From: Sinotaia quadrata
Taxonomy: Eukaryota; Mollusca; Gastropoda; Architaenioglossa; Viviparidae
NCBI GenBank assembly: GCA_028829895.1
Contig: CM054183.1
Location: 69,687,071 to 69,751,070, forward strand
Length of the DNA: 64,000 nt
Direction of reading: 5' to 3'
Position numbers and translations under genes: made by a program. Below, one piece after another: positions 11,131 to 23,149 of this stretch. The notes under the pieces were generated by a model. The model was not told the origin of the DNA and made no database searches. It was given only the letters and a program-made list of their open reading frames with translations. The first letter of the stretch is position 1. Each line of letters opens with the position of its first letter.

Positions 11131-11553
11131 TAATTTTCATAAAATGACATTAGTAAGGTGAATCATGATTATCATAGAAAGACACTGGTATGACGAGTCA
11201 TAATTATCATAGAAAGACACTGGTAAGACGAGTCATAATTATCATAGAAAGACACTGGTAGGACGAGTCATAATTATCATAGAAAGACACTGGTAAGACG
11301 AGTCATAATTATCATAGAAAGACACTGGTAAGACGAGTCATAATTATCATAGACAGATGAGTCATAATTATCATAGAAAGACACTGGTAAGATGAATCAT
11401 AATTATCTTAGAAAGACGAGTCATAATTATCATAGAAAGACACTGGTAAGACGAGTCATAATTATCATAGAAAGACACTGGTAAGACGAGTCATAATTAT
11501 CATAGAAAGACACTGGTAAGACGAGTCATAATTATGATAAAAAGACACCGGTA
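11131..11553. repeat. minisatellite, 35-bp unit, about 12 copies
   Basis: Unit atcatagaaagacactggta then agacgagtcataatt. Two copies carry internal deletions (near 11345 and 11405). Confidence 0.95.
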
Positions 11554-11898
11554 TCATTCAGTGTCCAAGAATAGAACAAATGTTAGAACATTTTAGTTTT
11601 AAACTAAATTATTAGACTTTTGAAGCTGAGCTGTAACATTTTCACTCACGATAGACACTGTCTAGTGTTCATTTGATTCTTTCGATTTCTTTGTTTCTTA
11701 ATTTCGGTAGTCAAAGAGCTCCAGCCTTTTTCTGAGTTTGTGACGTCATACTCATGGAAATTGATATTCTTTCGTGCTTATTATGTACGGTGAAAACTTT
11801 ACGACTTATTTCTATGTATTCTGTTTCCAACTTTAGAAAGTGTGATTGTATTATGGGCAAAAGGTGTTCAGTTGTCAAGGTTTAGTAAATTGTTTCCA
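11554..11898. other. unique spacer
   Basis: No gene recognised. A CRE-like TGACGTCA lies near 11741. Confidence 0.5.
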
Positions 11899-12318
11899 TC
11901 AACAAACTATCAGTTTACTCCTTGTTATAACTTACTGTAAGCAAACGGGGAAGTAAATTGTTTCCGTCAACAAACTATCAGTCTAACCCATGTTATAGCT
12001 TACTGTCAACAAACTATCAGTCTAACCCATGTTATAGCTTACTGTCAACAAACTATCAGTCTAACCCATGTTATAGCTTACTGTCAACAAACTATCAGTC
12101 TAACCCATGTTATAGCTTACTGTCAACAAACTATCAGTCTAACCCATGTTATAGCTTACTGTCAACAAACTATCAGTCTAACCCATGTTATAGCTTACTG
12201 TCAACAAACTATCAGTCTAACCCATGTTATAGCTTACTGTCAACAAACTATCAGTCTAACCCATGTTATAGCTTACTGTCAACAAACTATCAGTCTAACC
12301 CATGTTATAGCTTACTGT
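11899..12318. repeat. minisatellite, 39-bp unit, 9 near-identical copies
   Basis: Unit caacaaactatcagtctaac then ccatgttatagcttactgt, from 11968 to 12318, preceded by one diverged copy. Since 39 is divisible by 3, the array reads as a 13-residue protein repeat, but nothing else supports translation. Confidence 0.95.
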
Positions 12319-12639
12319 AGGCGCAAAGCTAATGTACCTTTAAGGAGCGAAATAATGCCACCCTCAACCATAGTTTCAAATCGAATTTAAATACTCGCGA
12401 AAATGCACAAGTAACTGTTTTAAAGTAATAATAAAAATAGTGGCGAAAAATCAGACTTTATACGTATTTATTTTAAACGCTATATAATACTAATTTTAAG
12501 CATCGAAAATGGCTGCCAAGATGACGTAAGGACACAGTCAATATATAACCTTCACTTTGTACAGTTCTGTCAATCACCGTCTGATTATGTCTTTTAACAG
12601 ATAAGATTGATGGTATAAAGCAGCATAATACTCTTAAAA
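12319..12639. other. unique spacer
   Basis: Contains AT-rich sequence and a tatataacc element near 12541. No gene supported. Confidence 0.45.
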
Positions 12640-13580
12640 TCAGAAGTGGTCATTATGGCTTTGGACAGATATCATTGTTTGTATTTCGTGAATGTGGGCA
12701 TTGTGGCTTTGGACAGAAAATGTTGGTATTTCGTGAATGTGGGCATTGTGATTTTGGACAGTTAAAATTGTTGGTATTTCGTGAATGTTGTCATTGTGGC
12801 TTTGGACAGTAAACGTTGCTGGTATCTCGTCAATGTGAGCATTGTAAGCTTTGGACATTGTTCGTATTTCTTGAATGAGGTCTTTGTGACTTTGGACAGA
12901 TAACATTGTTCGTATTTCTTAAATGAGGTCTTTGTGACTTTGGACAGATAACATTGTTCATATTTCTTGAATGAGGTCTTTGTGACTTTGGACAGATAAC
13001 ATTGTTCGTATTTCTTGAATGAGGTCTTTGTGACTTTGGACAGATAACATTGTTCGTATTTCTTGAATGAGGTCTTTGTGACTTTGGACAGATAACATTG
13101 TTCGTATTTCTTGAATGAGGTCTTTGTGACTTTGGACAGATAACATTGTTCATATTTCTTGAATGAGGTCTTTGTGACTTTGGACAGATAACATTGTTCG
13201 TATTTCTTGAATGAGGTCTTTGTGACTTTGGACAGATAACATTGTTCGTATTTCTTGAATGAGGTCTTTGTGACTTTGGACAGATAACATTGTTCGTATT
13301 TCTTGAATGAGGTCTTTGTGACTTTGGACAGATAACATTGTTCGTATTTCTTGAATGAGGTCTTTGTGACTTTGGACAGATAACATTGTTCGTATTTCTT
13401 GAATGAGGTCTTTGTGACTTTGGACAGATAACATTGTTCGTATTTCTTGAATGAGGTCTTTGTGACTTTGGACAGATAACATTGTTCGTATTTCTTGAAT
13501 GAGGTCTTTGTGACTTTGGACAGATAACATTGTTCGTATTTCTTGAATGAGGTCTTTGTGACTTTGGACAAATAACAATG
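12640..13580. repeat. minisatellite, 48-bp unit, about 20 copies, graded divergence
   Basis: From 12894 to 13572 there are 14 almost identical copies of a unit starting ggacagataacattgttcgt. From 12650 to 12893 about five copies are clearly diverged. The 48-bp period leaves several minus-strand frames open (up to 278 codons); these are translations of the repeat. Confidence 0.95.
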
Positions 13581-13647
13581 TATAAAAGCAGCAGACACTC
13601 GTGGAATTAGGCATTTATTTGAAATCTATGACATGCTTATTTATCAT

Positions 13648-13990
13648 GCCTATTTCAGATCTCTGTCACAGTGTATATATATCATACCTATTTCTGGTCT
13701 ATGTCACGAAATATATTTCAACCTATTTCTAGTCTATGTCAGTATATATATCTTGCCTATTTCAGGTCTGTGTCACAGTGTATATTTCATGCCTGTTTCA
13801 GGTTTAAATGTAGGTAAATATGTCCATTATCGTTAAATCATTTTAAATGTCTTTATGAGTTACGTGACAGCATCATGCCTGTTTCATTTCTATGTCACAG
13901 TGTCTGCATGATGTCTCTTTCATTTCTATGTCAAAGTACATACATAATACCTGTTTCAGTTCTGTGTTACAGTTCACACAACACTTCTGC
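13648..13990. repeat. degenerate repeat, about 36 bp unit
   Basis: Repeated catgcctatttcaggtctatgtcacagtg-like segments with heavy divergence. Confidence 0.65.
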
Positions 13991-15144
13991 TGAATTGTGT
14001 CAATTTTCATATGTACTTCACGTGTTCACTTCAATCGTTTAATCCGGACTACTTTCTCGCTCAATCCGGACTACTTTCTCGCTCTCCTGTTCAAAATAAC
14101 GCTTACGAAGTGTGTCGTAGAACAACAGTAAATCTACCCATTTGACTTTCACCCACATCTTGATATTTGCACACGGTTTTAGTTGTGTCTCTCAGACAAA
14201 ATCTTGTTTGTGTTGACTAATGTGCACACGAATTGGTATGCATGTAAAACGCCCACGCATAAACGGGGTCAATTTGTGTTATCTCCCACGCACAAACAGG
14301 CGTTGACAGTATTTTGTAAGTCATCTGGTAAAGGAAAGCAAGTGATACCTTGCTAAGGAAATTATAACTGAACTAATCCTGCCTACACGGCCACTATCAA
14401 GAGCAAAGTTCACCTTTCAACAATAAAAACAAAAATTATAAAATGTATGAATGAGTTGGAAGGATGGGCTTATAAAAGTGGAATTTTATGAATGAAACTG
14501 AACCAGGAATAATATCTCGATACTACCCGGTCGTACATCGTGCGGCCTGTACTCTGACCTATCCGGGGCGTCAATGTAAGGCTGCCATTGTGTCAAAGAT
14601 CAACGAAAAATTACTTAAAGGTATGCTTAGAAGCAGTCACGTGTTTCCGCAAAGCTGATAAATATGTCGCTTACGAGATCGTCGGCTGTAATGACAGAAA
14701 TGAAAATAGATACGGGCACAATGGTCGTTAACCGCCCGCCATTAATGTAGGACCGGTTAGCGGGAAAAGAGCTAGTGATAAAGTTAGCCTTACAATTGCT
14801 ATATTTATAATAGCTCTTAGTTGTAGGCAACGAAAACATGACCATTTACAGATAACAGGAAGTTAGAATAATTCTATGAATGACATTCTCCAATATTCGA
14901 GCTTGCACATTTTATTTTATTATTATTTTTTTTTTTAGGGGAAAAAAGTGAGCAGGAAGGAAACGACCGTTGTGAATGAAATTCGATTATTTTGAAACTG
15001 ATATGCATTTTTAAAAAAAAAAGAAAAGGACTTAACTGCGACAAATAGAATTTTCCGACATAACCTGTCTGATAAGTCAGACAGAATAGTCGAAATCAGT
15101 TGTTTCAGTTAGAGTGAAACAGTTGATAGTATGTCAAACAGGCG
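13991..15144. other. unique sequence, moderately GC-richer
   Basis: No gene is recognisable. The part 14500-14780 is less AT-rich than its surroundings, contains several CpG, and could be a regulatory element or an exon of an undetected transcript. No splice-compatible coding exon was found. Confidence 0.4.
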
Positions 15145-16440
15145 ATCGTACATGACATTTATACCATTTAATCATACAATCATATGTGATATTTATACAA
15201 TTTAATCATACAATCATACATGGCATTTATACAATTTAATCATACAATCATACGTGATATTTATACAATTTAATCATACAATCATACATGACATTTATAC
15301 AATTTAATCATACAATCATACGTGTCATACATGCATTCATACATTTAAGTACATAATCATAAGCGTCAAGCGTACAATCATACAATTATATATGTTAAGC
15401 ATACAATCTTACATTCCAAACATACAATTATATATGTTAAGCATACAATCTTACATTCCAATCATACAATTATATATGTTAAGCATACAATCTTACATTC
15501 CAATCATACAATTATATATGTTAAGCATACAATCTTACGTGCCAAACATACAATAATAAAAAGTTGAACAACCATAAATGTCAAGCATACAAATCATACA
15601 AGACAAACTTTCTAGCATACAGTTAAGTATAAAAGCATACAGGTCAATTTTCGCGAAATTGGATAGGCTGGAAGCGCTTCCCTAAATTCAGTCATATGTC
15701 AATCATACAGTCAAGCATATCAAGCGTACAACTACACGTCAAAATACAGTTCTATATGTAATTGGTGTTCATATCAGGCATATACAACTGCACATGTCAA
15801 GTATACAACCATACGTGATGGTACATAGTTATTCATGTCAAACATAAAATTACATATGACAGACAATCCGTCAAACATATCAAGAATACAATCATGCGTG
15901 TGGAACATGTAATGACAAATGTCAAGTATACAATCACACATGTAAACCATACAACCATACATATTAGCCATACAATACATGTCACGCATATAAATCACAT
16001 CTGATAGACATTCAAGCCCACAGTTTAGTATATAATCACGCATATGAATCATGCAGTCAAACATCTCAACTATACAATTATACAAAAGACAAGTACACAA
16101 TTATATATGAGTCAAGTACAAAGTTATGCATAGCAAATAAACAACCATATATGTTATGCATACAACCATGCATGGCAAGCATACAAAAATAGATTTCAGA
16201 TAAACATCTAACATGTCAAACATACATCCAGATATATATTCGGGTATACAACCATGCATGTGAAATATATCACCATATATACATGCATTCATTCATACCA
16301 AGTATACAATTACACTTGGCAAATATACAGCCATACATAGCAAGGATACAATTATATATGGCAGACATACAATCACTTAACAGACATTACGCACGCATCG
16401 TGTTAAACATAGCAAGCATACAGTCATACATGGCATAGTT
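15145..16440. repeat. catacaatcata-type satellite field
   Basis: Two ordered blocks (34-bp unit at 15150-15325; 42-bp unit at about 15379-15560, with catacaattatatatgttaa) lie inside about 1.3 kb of diverged catacaatcata and atgtcaagcat motifs. Minus-strand frames rich in Met, Cys and Tyr result from it. Confidence 0.85.
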
Positions 16441-16462
16441 AAAGAGTCAGGACCTTAGCTAA

Positions 16463-16557
16463 GAACACGAATCAGACTACACTCAGTACAAATGGCGGGT
16501 CATATGAGTGAAGAACACGGGTCAGACTAGACTCAGTACAAATGGCGGGTCATATGG
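16463..16557. repeat. 50-bp tandem duplication
   Basis: Two copies starting gaacacg at 16463 and 16513, both containing actcagtacaaatggcgggt. Confidence 0.9.
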
Positions 16558-18059
16558 TGTCTATAACATTACTGCTGTCTATAACATTATGGTGTCTATA
16601 ACAAGTTTACTAAAAAGCGTTGTTTGAGTATATAGACCAACTGGTGTATAAATAATTACACCAACTAAACATCTCACTGCTTCGTTTACACTGTTTTAGG
16701 TGTGCTTAGTGTTTCATGTAAAAATTGTATGGTTGTTTTGTTAATTTTTCACTCAGCAGTTAACATTTCCTGCCCAATTTCCCATCACAGGCAGTACAAA
16801 GTACACAGATCGGGAAGAAATGTTAGATGTACAAAAAAAAAAACTGCAATTCAAATTTGAGCGATATCCTCAGTTGGCGGCCCTAACGGCTGCGTGCATG
16901 AACCTCGGGGCTACTGGGGTGATTATATCAACTGGCAGTTTTTATGTGTTGTTTAAAAAGCTAAGGAAAATGTATCGCCGCCTTCATTAAATCCAAAGAC
17001 TATTCTTTAAGAAAGAAATTTACTGTATGTTTAATTATCAGTAGTGATTAGCATATCAGTAACTGGACAAAAGCATTGTTCACGAGCAGATGTGTCTGAT
17101 AAAATGACGTGGCAAGCTACACCAAGTAACCTGTATCTTGTTCACAACCTCGAAAGGTGGCGCGTGGCTTGGCTCATTCATGCCTGCGTAGTCCAAGTGG
17201 GGAAAACCCAGTGCGTAGGATGACGTAGCGAGCAAACATGTTTTCTTCCTGAAAATTCGGTCAAAAAGCGTCAGCAAGAGTTGTGATTCGTTTCGGCGAG
17301 TAAAAATGCTTGCTCATAATCAAGGCTATATTGGACACAGTCTAGACTTTAGACTCGCGTACCGGACGACCTCGGAACAGTCCAACTTTCCTTCACGTTA
17401 TCCCCTCCCCCAATAGCGCAAGTAAACTCTGTATAAAGGTTGTCTGAATTATCACACAAACACCAGCCTAAGTGTTGTTTCATGTCAAAGGGAGGATTTC
17501 CGGCTAGGTAGAATTTCTTTCTTCTGAGACGTAAATCGACCTTAAGATTTAACACCATATTCTGCTAAAACACTTTGGCATTCATTTCTTCTTGGTATAT
17601 TTTCAAAGATCGGGGAAACAGTGCATGACTCGTGGCGGTAAATCACTGACACAGAAAACTTCATTCATAATTATGAATCAAATTATAATTTGATATTACG
17701 TTTTTCATTTGCACATATATGTACATACTTTTATTTTTTAGTTTTAAATGACTACCAATATTGCCGTAATGAAAATGCAATTTTACTATAATTAAGTATC
17801 CACACAGCAGACACCACTCAACAGTAAAATAATAGTCTACGCCTGCAGTTGTAGGGGCAAGGATTGAATACATTTGTTCTGTTCAGGGAGAGTTTGAAGC
17901 CATTCTACAGGTAGGCCCACGCCACCCACGCTGTACCTTGGCCTTCTACGGTTGACACTGTCGCCCCGAAAATTAGACATTGCGCATATTAGAACATCAT
18001 TTCCTCCGGTGACCGAGTAAACCTAGATTAGTTAGACTAGCAGTATAACTACTTCTTAT
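16558..18059. other. unique sequence without a recognisable gene
   Basis: About 1.5 kb with ordinary complexity. Reading frames at 17080-17277 and 17349-17558 on the minus strand have no recognised domain. The interval could contain exons too divergent to call by eye. Confidence 0.4.
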
Positions 18060-18185
18060 AACCATAACCATACTTGTAATGAGTCAGTATAACAAAATAC
18101 TTATAGTGAGTCAATGAGTCAGTATAACCCATACTTGTAATGAGTCAGTGTAACTCATTTATAATGCGTCAGGATTACTCATATT
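18060..18185. repeat. degenerate repeat, about 30 bp
   Basis: Repeated actcatacttgtaatgagtcagtataac variants, about four copies. Confidence 0.65.
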
Positions 18186-18409
18186 TATAACTGGGATTTT
18201 TAACCGTTAACCTGCTTCAAGATGAGATAATAAATTAGGTACAGACATAATTATAGTTGATGTATACTAAGATTAGCACAAGCAATGCAGATATAGTGAG
18301 TCAGGATTGACTTTTTCGATATCTCGAGTGAGGAAAGATATAGATATTGTTTAGACATGTGGGATCAAGAAAATCTTTTGGGCGCCATAAGCGGCTATAG
18401 CACAGCCTC

Positions 18410-19360
18410 GACACAGACTAGGGTCAGCACATACAAGTTTGTAGTAAATAGGAGTGAAGTGAACACAAACTAACATCAGCACATACAAGTTTGTGGTAAA
18501 TACGAGTGAACTGAACACAGACTAGGGTCATCACATACAAGTTTGTAGTAAATACGAGTGAAGTGAACACAGACTAGGGTCATCACATACAAGTTTGTAG
18601 TAAATACGAGTGAACTGAACACAGACTAGGGTCATCACATACAAGTTTGTAGTAAATACGAGTGAACTGAACACAGACTAGGGTCATCACATACAAGTTT
18701 GTAGTAAATACGAGTGAACTGAACACAGACTAGGGTCAGCACATACAAGTTTGTAGTAAATAGGAGTGAAGTGAACACAAACTAACATCAGCACATACAA
18801 GTTTGTAGTAAATACGAGTGAACTGAACACAGACTAGGGTCATCACATACAAGTTTGTAGTAAATACGAGTGAAGTGAACACAAACATCAGCACATACAA
18901 GTTAATAGTAAATAGGAGTGAAGTGAACACAAACTAACATCAGCACATACAAGTTAATAGTAAATAGGAGTGAAGTGAACACAAACTAACATCAGCACAT
19001 ACAAGTTTGTAGTAAATACGAGTGAACTGAACACAGACTAGGGTCAGCACATACAAGTTTGTAGTAAATACGAGTGAACTGAACACAGTCTAACATAAGC
19101 ATATACAAGTTTGTAGTAAATACGAGTGAACTGAACACAGACTAGGGTCAGCACATACAAGTTTGTAGTAAATGCGAATGAACTGAACACAGACTAGGGT
19201 CAGCACATACAAGTTTGTAGTAAATACGAGTGAACTGAACACAGTCTAACATAAGCACATACAAGTTTGTAGTAAATACGAGTGAAATGAACACAGTCTA
19301 ACATCAGCACATACAAGTTAGTAGTAAATACGAGTGAACTGAACACAGACAAGGGTCAGC
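18410..19360. repeat. minisatellite, 52-bp unit, about 18 copies
   Basis: Unit starts cacatacaagtttgtagtaa and contains atacgagtgaactgaacaca. At least two unit subtypes are interspersed: gactagggtca and aactaacatca. Decayed copies continue to about 19510. Confidence 0.95.
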
Positions 19361-19660
19361 ATAGACAAGCTTGAAGTTAATTCAAATGAAATTAACAGAC
19401 TAAGGTCAGCGTAGATCGGCTAGTAGTGAATACACAGGAAATTAGCAGACTAGGATTAGCGTAAATCGGCTAATAGTGAATACACATGAGTGTAGCACAG
19501 AATGGGTACAACATAGTCTGTCTTGTACTGAATATCAATTACATGTAGTTTAGTACGGATTGTGGTCAAAAGAGACATTTCATAGCTCTGACAGCTGTAT
19601 TATTTTCGGATCATATAGTAAAGAGAGATAATACAAATCACAAAATAAACCTTTTAATTA

Positions 19661-19860
19661 TCTCATGTCATCAGTCGTATAGTAAGACATGTATCTCATG
19701 TCATCAGTCGTATAGTAAGACAGGTATCTCAAGTTATCAGTCGTATAGTAAGACAGGTATCTCATGACATCAGTCGGATAGTAAGACAGGTATCTCATGT
19801 CATCAGTCGTATAGTAAGACAGGTATCTCGTGTCATCAGTCGGATAGTAAGACAGGTATT
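19661..19860. repeat. minisatellite, 33-bp unit, 6 copies
   Basis: Unit tctcatgtcatcagtcgtat then agtaagacaggta. It is open in the minus frame as an 11-residue repeat. Confidence 0.95.
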
Positions 19861-19899
19861 TATTTGATCGCAATTAAGTTTCTAGTTAAGATGGGTTTT

Positions 19900-20095
19900 T
19901 CTATTATTACAATTACTCAAACTATTTCGATAAATTAGAACGAATATTTCTGTAATTGCAATCAAACATCGCGATAAATTTCTAGCTAGAACGAATATTT
20001 CTGTTATTACAATCAATCTTATACATCGCGATAAATTTCTAGCTAGGATGAATATTTCTTTCATTACAATCAAATTTAAGCCATTGCGATGACGT
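19900..20095. repeat. degenerate repeat, about 43-57 bp unit
   Basis: Three copies of (g/t)cgataaatttctagct(a)g and aatatttctgttattacaat. Confidence 0.7.
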
Positions 20096-20159
20096 TTTTG
20101 CTTAAGATAGGTCTCTTGAGTGTAATCTGAGAGGTACATATGGTTGAATTCAAGACACA

Positions 20160-20525
20160 TATCTCTTACAAGTCCGCTTAACACTTTATACTCGACATAT
20201 AGCTCTCAAATCCGTTTACATACAGCTCTTAGGTCCGCTTAGCATTTTATGACGTTTAGCTCTTAGGTCCGCTTAGCATTTTATGACGTTTAGCTCTTAG
20301 GTCCGCTTAGCATTTTATGACGTTTAGCTCTTAGGTCCGCTTAGCATTTTATGACGTTTAGCTCTTAGGTCCGCTTAACATTTTATGACGTATAGTTCTT
20401 AGGTCCGCTTAATATTTTATGACGTATAGTTCTTAGGTCCGCTTAACATTTTATGACGTTTACCCTTAGGTCCGTTTAACATTTTATGACGTATAGCTCT
20501 CAAGTCCGCTTAACATTCCACAGTT
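20160..20525. repeat. minisatellite, 34-bp unit, about 10 copies
   Basis: Unit cttaggtccgcttagcattt then tatgacgtttagct. Edge copies are more diverged. Confidence 0.95.
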
Positions 20526-20653
20526 TCAAGAGATCACTCCCATATCAATATATAGGTACTGCTACTAGTACTTAATTATTATTATATTCGTTATTATTAT
20601 TATCGTTTTCCACGACCTCTTTGGCTGTCGGTTATGAACACGGTTTCGGAACC

Positions 20654-20899
20654 TTACCAAGACTCTGGGAGATCCAAGGTTTTACGGAGGATGTGGACAC
20701 TTCCAAAGACCGCTACTTTTAGTAATGGGGTGAGTCTGTTGTTTCCAGGTTGATTATTCATATAGTTTTCCAACTTAGATGTTATTTTCGCCAAGGTTCC
20801 TATCACTACAGGTATCGCTTCTGCTTTTATATTCCATAGTATCTGGATTTCTAATCCCAGATCCTTGTATTTTCTTGCAGTTGATAAAAGCGTTACATA
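20654..20899 (-). pseudogene. C-terminal fragment of an R2-like non-LTR retrotransposon polymerase
   Basis: The minus strand reads open for about 80 residues and ends in TAA at 20654-20656. The segments ARKYKDLGLEIQILWNIK, then IPVVIGTLAKI, then VAVFGSVHILRKTL resemble the conserved C-terminal region, after the reverse transcriptase domain, of non-LTR polyproteins usually annotated as 'type-1 retrotransposable element R2'-like in invertebrates. Only this tail is present, truncated at its 5' side by other repeat sequence. It lies in opposite orientation to the RT relic at 21260-22265, so the two are separate insertions or a rearranged one. The family call comes from remembered motif patterns, not a search. 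Confidence 0.65.
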
Positions 20900-21031
20900 T
20901 GATGTTCAAGGTTATGTCAATAAACTACCAGTAAGTTACTGACCGATCACATTGTTAACAGTAGCTCAGAAGTATTCACATCCTCCTGAAAACTTTGTAG
21001 CAGTTGTAGTAGGATCCCGAAATCAAAGTTT

Positions 21032-21177
21032 ACAATCTACAAATCAGATAACAACAGTCAAGAAAGAGGTATTAGTAATAACAACAGCTAATAATAATAA
21101 TGTCACAATCTACAAATCAGATAACAAAAGTCAAGAAAGAGGTATTAGTAATAACAACAGCTAATAATAATGATGTC
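21032..21177. repeat. 73-bp tandem duplication
   Basis: Two copies starting acaatctacaaatcagataa at 21032 and 21105, each ending in (taa)n. Confidence 0.9.
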
Positions 21178-21259
21178 ATTATGATGCATGTCGTCCACTG
21201 CTAAGTGACTACAGGCAAAGGGCAACTGGCAATTGATTGAAGCCATTACTTGTGAGAGG

Positions 21260-22265
21260 AAAGCAAATCTAACAATGGCATGGGCTGACTCATTTCCACG
21301 TATATGGATGGCTGAGACGATGAAACTGTACAAAACCCCATTCAGGCCTCATTGGAAATGCAATGAACAAAATCGCTGACATACCAGTGAAATATGAGAT
21401 CTTCAAGGCAATGTTCCATCACTACTAATGTATTGTTTAACCTTCTAAGCTATCAAGATAACAACATTAGCCCCCAGTCATCAAGAAAAACCGGATTGGA
21501 AGACCAGGGAAATCAGAACTGTTAATTATCCGCTTTCAGTATATGGATGATCTCAAGTTGAACTGTAAAAAAGTAATTATCTCAATTTTTTCAAATCTGC
21601 AGTCAAGATTTTCAATAAGGATACTCAAATGGAATTCGGAATTGTAAAGTGTGAAGACTTTGGCTTATCATATAGTAAGAAAAGATCAAATCCCAACAGG
21701 GCCTAAAATCTTACTCCGGAAAACTGAAAGCTATTTCAGTGGATAAAGGGTACAAGTATCTCTTTCAGTGGATAAAAGGTACAAGTATCTATTTCAGTGG
21801 ATAAAGGGTACAAGTATCTATTTCAGTGGATAAAGGGTACAAGTATCTATTTCAGTGGATAAAGGGTACAAGTATCTAGAGATACTCCAACATTAAGACA
21901 CGTGCAGACCGAAGTGGAGACCACAGTTTCAAGAAAATGAAAACAACGAATCAAACAAATCCTCAAAGTTAAAACTAAGTTGCGCTTGCAGAATACAGGC
22001 CATTAAATATACCACGACTGTAATCAGCCACTTCGCGGGGTGAATGGGTGTGTTGTGGATTGAATAGCCAAAAATGAGATAAATGGGCAAGACAGGAAAA
22101 CTAGAAAACTGCTGACAAAGCATAACGCCCAAAGCCCTAAAACAAAAGTAGACAGACATTGGACAATGGACAGACTCAAGAACATCGAGATGCTAAAGAA
22201 CGAGAGACAAGAGACTGTTATGAATACACCTGGAGTAAGAACTAATAGAAGAACAATGCGTTGAA
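21260..22265 (+). pseudogene. decayed reverse transcriptase of an R2-like non-LTR retrotransposon
   Basis: Pieces of one polymerase appear in order but in different frames and with stops. They are ANLTMAWADS and ETMKLYKTP (21263-21340; compare the family's MAW-D-x-KAYDS...LYKI block), the catalytic box YMDDLKL (21540-21560), VKIFNKDTQMEFGIVKC (about 21603-21655), the DKGYKYLEIL block (about 21850-21890), RIKQILKVK (about 21950) and QDRKTRKLLTKHNA (22088-22130). The order and spacing match the palm, thumb and linker of R2/R4-type elements. At least four frameshifts or stops make it non-functional. The KAYD aspartate block is damaged (DSFPR). The GYKYL segment has been amplified (21734-21878). 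It ends directly against a 37-bp minisatellite. Confidence 0.72.
21734..21878. repeat. 28-bp tandem repeat inside the RT relic, about 5 copies
   Basis: Unit tttcagtggataaagggtac then aagtatct(a), starting from the sequence that encodes V-D-K-G-Y-K-Y-L in the relic. Since 28 is not divisible by 3, the amplification itself shifts the frame. Confidence 0.95.
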
Positions 22266-22543
22266 TCATACCTACTAAGCGTGGATCATACCTACTACCG
22301 TAAGTAGACAATGAAACGTGGATCATACCTACTACCGTAAGTAGACAATGAAACGTGGATCATACCTACTACCGTAAGTAGACAATGAAACGTGGATCAT
22401 ACCTACTACCGTAAGTAGACAATGAAACGTGGATCATACCTACTACCGTAAGTAGACAATGAAACGTGGATCATACCTACTACCGTAAGTAGACAATGAA
22501 ACGTGGATCATACCTACTACCGTAAGTAGACAATGAAACGTGG
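22266..22543. repeat. minisatellite, 37-bp unit, 7 copies plus a partial
   Basis: Unit catacctactaccgtaagta then gacaatgaaacgtggat. Each copy contains the short inverted repeat CTACT-accgta-AGTAG and a GTAAGT donor-like hexamer. Confidence 0.95.
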
Positions 22544-22545
22544 AA

Positions 22546-23140
22546 GAAAAACAAAAACGAAACAAACAAAAGACATCAGCTGAAGTCAGACAGACTTTCA
22601 CACTCTTATGTTACAAAGTTGATGTTATAACGTGCTGACAAGTATTTTGTCCGGGTTTTGTTTGTTTTGTGCAGAAAGTGCGCAGTCTGTTCTTTTCAAC
22701 AGAAGAGGCCCAATATTTGTTCCTTCAAAAAAAAACACAAAAACCAGTGTGTTTGAAATTTGAAAACTATACACACGATCAAGTGTTCGCAGGGCGCATG
22801 GCAAGCTGATTCTCGGGGTAAAGGGTGGTGGGGTGGTGGAGAGAACAGAGTGAAAGAGAGAGAGAGTGCTTCTCTCCAAATCTAAACTGCGCGCTTGTGT
22901 GTATGTGTGTGTGTGTGTGTGTGAAAAACGGGGGTGGGGTGGGGTGGGGGGTGCATTTCAGATTTTTTTTTTTGCAGGGGGTTGGGCAGCATAAGAAGTT
23001 ACGCTACTGGCTTATAGCTTTGTCAAATTTCTAATTAAAATAAATGAAAAAATATATTTCTCTGTTAAGAAACATGTATTAATTTTCTTTTTGCCCCCTT
23101 CCCCATTAAATTGTGAGACTGGTATATCTGTCTGTACTGT
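22546..23140. other. spacer with GA, GT, poly-T and G-rich tracts
   Basis: Simple-sequence tracts only; no gene. Confidence 0.5.
22930..22951 (+). other. G-quadruplex motif
   Basis: Four G runs of 5, 4, 4 and 6 separated by single T, immediately after a short (GT)n tract. Confidence 0.7.
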
Positions 23141-23149
23141 GCCAACCTG

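Noticed and set aside
11958..12320. 120-codon frame with a 13-residue N-Y-Q-S-N-P-C-Y-S-L-L-S-T repeat
   Set aside because: A 39-bp minisatellite read in frame. No signal peptide, no codon-level constraint, no flanking exon.
12762..13614. Long minus-strand reading frames (up to 278 codons) with a 16-residue repeat
   Set aside because: They are translations of the 48-bp minisatellite in more than one frame. There is no domain, no plausible splice or start context, and the decayed copies show no sign of frame preservation.
14500..14850. GC-richer patch with a 72-codon minus-strand frame as a possible gene
   Set aside because: No recognised domain, no clear splice sites in phase, and codon use indistinguishable from background by eye. 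Kept only as unique sequence.
16838..16955. Possible small MITE with AAAAACTGC/GCAGTTTTT ends
   Set aside because: The inverted match is only 9 bp, partly an A tract. The inner order is not symmetrical and no target duplication is visible.
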